Source: CAZEHS01 sp964424355
GTDB taxonomy: Bacteria; Bacillota; Clostridia; Peptostreptococcales; Acidaminobacteraceae
Direction of reading: 5' to 3'
Length of the DNA: 64,000 bases
NCBI GenBank assembly: GCA_964424355.1
Contig: CAYRIO010000014.1
Span: 10,677-74,676, forward strand
Part shown: positions 62,001 through 64,000 of the stretch, piece by piece
Numbering within the stretch: the first letter of the stretch is position 1
How the letters are laid out: each line of letters begins with the position of its first letter
Translations under genes and position numbers: made by a program
Notes under the pieces: generated by a model
The model's input: the letters and a program-made list of their open reading frames with translations, nothing else
What the model was told of the DNA's origin: nothing
Databases searched by the model: none

Positions 62001-62052
62001 ATAAACGAAGAACCACCACAGAAATATAAAATCCTGTGGTGGTTCTTCGTTT
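62001..62052 (-). terminator. Terminator of groES-groEL
   Basis: Perfect 19-bp stem AAACGAAGAACCACCACAG with its complement at 62034-62052, loop 12 bases; on the minus strand TTTATTTC follows. Confidence 0.9.
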
Positions 62053-62063
62053 AAACAATCAAA

Positions 62064-63692
62064 TTACATCATGCCCATTCCGCCGCCACCCATGGGGGGC
62101 ATACCTGGCGCATCTTTTTCTTTGATTTCAACAACCGCAGCCTCTGTTGTGAGGAACAGAGCGGAGATTGACGCCGCATTTTGGAGAGCGCTGCGCGTCA
62201 CCTTCGTAGGATCTACGATTCCGGTGCCCTTCATGTCTACGTACAGGCAGTTCAATGCATCGAACCCGATGCCGGTCGCACTGGATTTTACTTTTTCAGA
62301 AACAACGGAACCTTCAAAGCCAGCGTTGATGGCAATTTGGCGAACCGGCTCTTCCAAAGCTCTGAGAACAATCGCCGCGCCGGTCTTCTCGTCTCCGAAC
62401 AGCCCCTCTACCAATTGGGCCACCGCTGGGATCGAGTTGATGTAAGCCGTTCCGCCGCCGGGAACAATGCCTTCTTCAACAGCTGCACGGGTTGCATTCA
62501 GCGCATCTTCAATGCGAAGCTTGCGCTCCTTCAGTTCCACTTCTGTCGCTGCACCGACTTTGATCAGGGCAACGCCGCCGCTCAGCTTAGCCAAACGCTC
62601 CTGGAGCTTTTCACGGTCGAAATCAGAAGTGGTGTCTTCGATTTGTTTTTTGATCTGCGCGATCCGGTGTTTGATTTCTTCTTCTTTTCCCTGACCGGAT
62701 ACGATGGTGGTGTTCTCTTTGGTGATCTTCACGGAGTGAGCGGAACCCAGCATCGCAAGATCCGCCGTTTTCAGATCGTAGCCCAGCTCTTCAGTGATGA
62801 CCTGGCCCCCTGTAACGATGGCGATATCCTGCAGCATGGCTTTACGTCTGTCTCCGAAGCCCGGTGCTTTAACAGCAACACACTCGAAGGTACCGCGCAG
62901 CTTGTTCACGACCAGGGTAGCCAAAGCTTCCCCTTCAATGTCCTCTGCGATGATCAGGAGACGGCGGCCGGATTGAACTACTTTTTCAAGAATCGGCAGA
63001 AGATCCTGGATGTTTGAAATTTTCTTTTCTGTGATGAGGATTAGGGGATTTTCGATGTTGGCTTCCATCTTATCGGGGTCAGTGACCATGTAAGGGGAAA
63101 TGTAGCCACGATCGAACTGCATCCCTTCAACGACTTCCAGCTCTGTGAGCATGGACTTGGACTCTTCTACGGAAATAACGCCGTCCTTGCCGACTTTTTC
63201 CATGGCGTCTGCAATCAGGTTCCCAATGCTGGCATCGCCGGCAGAAATGGATGCAACCTCAGCGATTTCTTTCTTGCTGTCTACGATGCTTGAAATTTTC
63301 TTGATTTCACCGACGGCCACTTCAACCGCCTGCTCGATTCCCTTTTTCAGGATCATTGGGTTCGCACCGGCAGCGACGTTCTTCAGGCCTTCACGGATGA
63401 TTGCCTGAGCCAGGAGTGTTGCCGTGGTTGTGCCGTCGCCGGCAACATCGTTGGTTTTCGTTGCAACTTCCTTAACCAGTTGAGCGCCCATGTTCTCATA
63501 GGCATCTTCCAGTTCGATCTCCCGTGCAATGGTAACACCATCGTTGGTGATCAGCGGCGCGCCGAATTTCTTTTCCAGAATAACATTGCGACCCTTGGGG
63601 CCCAATGTGACTTTTACCGTATTCGCCAGCTTGTTAACGCCTTCTTCAAGCTTTTTGCGGACATCGCCGCTATGCATGATTTCCTTAGCCAT
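62064..63692 (-). CDS. groEL: Chaperonin GroEL
   Basis: 542 residues with all family hallmarks: KEIMHSGDVRKKLEEGVNKLANTVKVTLGPKGRNV at the start, GDGTTTAT ATP loop, and the Gly/Met-rich tail PPMGGGGMGMM. It forms the 14-mer that folds proteins in the cytosol. The ATG at 63692 follows AGGAGG. It is the second gene after groES and ends at a long terminator. Confidence 0.98.
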   Translation of the reverse strand: MAKEIMHSGDVRKKLEEGVNKLANTVKVTLGPKGRNVILEKKFGAPLITNDGVTIAREIELEDAYENMGAQLVKEVATKTNDVAGDGTTTATLLAQAIIREGLKNVAAGANPMILKKGIEQAVEVAVGEIKKISSIVDSKKEIAEVASISAGDASIGNLIADAMEKVGKDGVISVEESKSMLTELEVVEGMQFDRGYISPYMVTDPDKMEANIENPLILITEKKISNIQDLLPILEKVVQSGRRLLIIAEDIEGEALATLVVNKLRGTFECVAVKAPGFGDRRKAMLQDIAIVTGGQVITEELGYDLKTADLAMLGSAHSVKITKENTTIVSGQGKEEEIKHRIAQIKKQIEDTTSDFDREKLQERLAKLSGGVALIKVGAATEVELKERKLRIEDALNATRAAVEEGIVPGGGTAYINSIPAVAQLVEGLFGDEKTGAAIVLRALEEPVRQIAINAGFEGSVVSEKVKSSATGIGFDALNCLYVDMKGTGIVDPTKVTRSALQNAASISALFLTTEAAVVEIKEKDAPGMPPMGGGGMGMM

Positions 63693-63766
63693 AGTCTGTT
63701 TGCCTCCTGTGTCAGTATGTGTTTTGAGTGATCAAGCCTTTTCAATCACATCGGATCTGTTCTCGC

Positions 63767-64000
63767 TTATGCAATGACCGCCAGGATATCTTCCTGCTTG
63801 AGGATGGTGTATTCCTGACCGTCGATTTTCACTTCCGTTCCGGAGTACTTGGAGATAAGCACCTGATCTCCAGCCTTCAACTCCATGGTAATATCCTTTG
63901 TGCCGGGGCCAACCGCAACAACTTCTGCCATCTGTGGTTTTTCCTGAGCCTGGCCTGGAAGTACGATCCCGCTTTTTGTCTTTTCTTCCGCCTCGAATTT
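63767..64000 (-). CDS. groES: Co-chaperonin GroES (5' end off the window)
   Basis: The last 77 codons of GroES: FEAEEKTKSGIVLPGQAQEKP mobile-loop end, AEVVAVGPGT and the final EYTILKQEDILAVIA. About 17 N-terminal residues are outside the window. It lies 74 bases before groEL in the usual order. Confidence 0.95.
   Translation of the reverse strand, partial: KFEAEEKTKSGIVLPGQAQEKPQMAEVVAVGPGTKDITMELKAGDQVLISKYSGTEVKIDGQEYTILKQEDILAVIA

Noticed and set aside
1..64000. CRISPR arrays, rRNA or tRNA genes, intact insertion sequences
   Set aside because: I found no regularly spaced repeats, no tRNA cloverleaf with a plausible anticodon, no rRNA sequence and no transposase gene.

Overview
The window looks like the chromosome of an anaerobic, Gram-positive-type Firmicute of the class Clostridia. 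The signs are strong GGAGG-type ribosome binding sites almost everywhere, intrinsic terminators after most transcription units, an SLH-domain cell-surface protein, a large 2-hydroxyacyl-CoA dehydratase-type activase, flavodoxin and FMN-binding proteins, bacteriohemerythrin, c-di-GMP-I and guanine riboswitches, and YerC, UPF0316 and lmo0937-type proteins. I cannot name the genus from sequence alone. Most chromosomal genes are fairly GC-rich; a block at about 34.4-53.7 kb is visibly AT-richer.

Region 1 (1-10.4 kb) is an exopolysaccharide/surface glycan cluster: an O-antigen ligase/polymerase-like protein (cut by the window edge), a Wzx-type flippase, a Wzz/CpsC-like protein with a degenerate CpsD-like ATPase tail, a GT4 glycosyltransferase, a small secreted protein, RfbH (dideoxysugar formation), ManC and a phosphohexomutase. 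The last two would supply GDP-mannose.

Region 2 (10.5-34.2 kb) is mixed housekeeping: a rhomboid protease, a WG-repeat lipoprotein, PTS enzyme I, a CadC/CadA metal-resistance operon with a clear promoter and operator, a TrpR-like regulator, an acyl-CoA ligase, a PRC-MgtE_N-CBS protein without a channel, a 1430-residue dehydratase-activase protein, several membrane or surface proteins, a PhoB-box-like promoter ahead of a small membrane protein and an SLH protein, a flavodoxin/FMN-binding pair, and a YvyF-like zinc-ribbon protein behind a c-di-GMP-I riboswitch with its own terminator.

Region 3 (34.43-53.67 kb) is an integrated genomic island in the 3' end of guaA. It is bounded by an 11-bp direct repeat and carries, at its guaA end, a tyrosine integrase, an excisionase and a divergent Xre repressor. 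A transfer/replication module remains (Rep-like protein, RHH protein, MobC, TrbL/VirB6-like protein, probable oriT), but no relaxase, coupling protein or VirB4 is present, so the island looks mobilisable at best. The cargo is defence: a HigB toxin with an antitoxin fused to a metallopeptidase domain, a complete type I restriction-modification operon with an HTH gene, and directly downstream on the same strand three genes coding for a TIR/SEFIR protein, a caspase-like protease and a ThsB-like TIR protein. The last two resemble the TIR-plus-caspase (type IV Thoeris-like) arrangement; the third gene may be a new component. This is the most interesting part of the window.

Region 4 (53.66-64 kb) returns to the core chromosome: guaA and guaB under a guanine riboswitch (the IMP dehydrogenase has the SICITRE active-site loop of the Tritrichomonas-like class), bacteriohemerythrin divergent from a Cache-HAMP chemoreceptor, a Cache-type sensor histidine kinase, and groEL-groES (groES cut by the edge).
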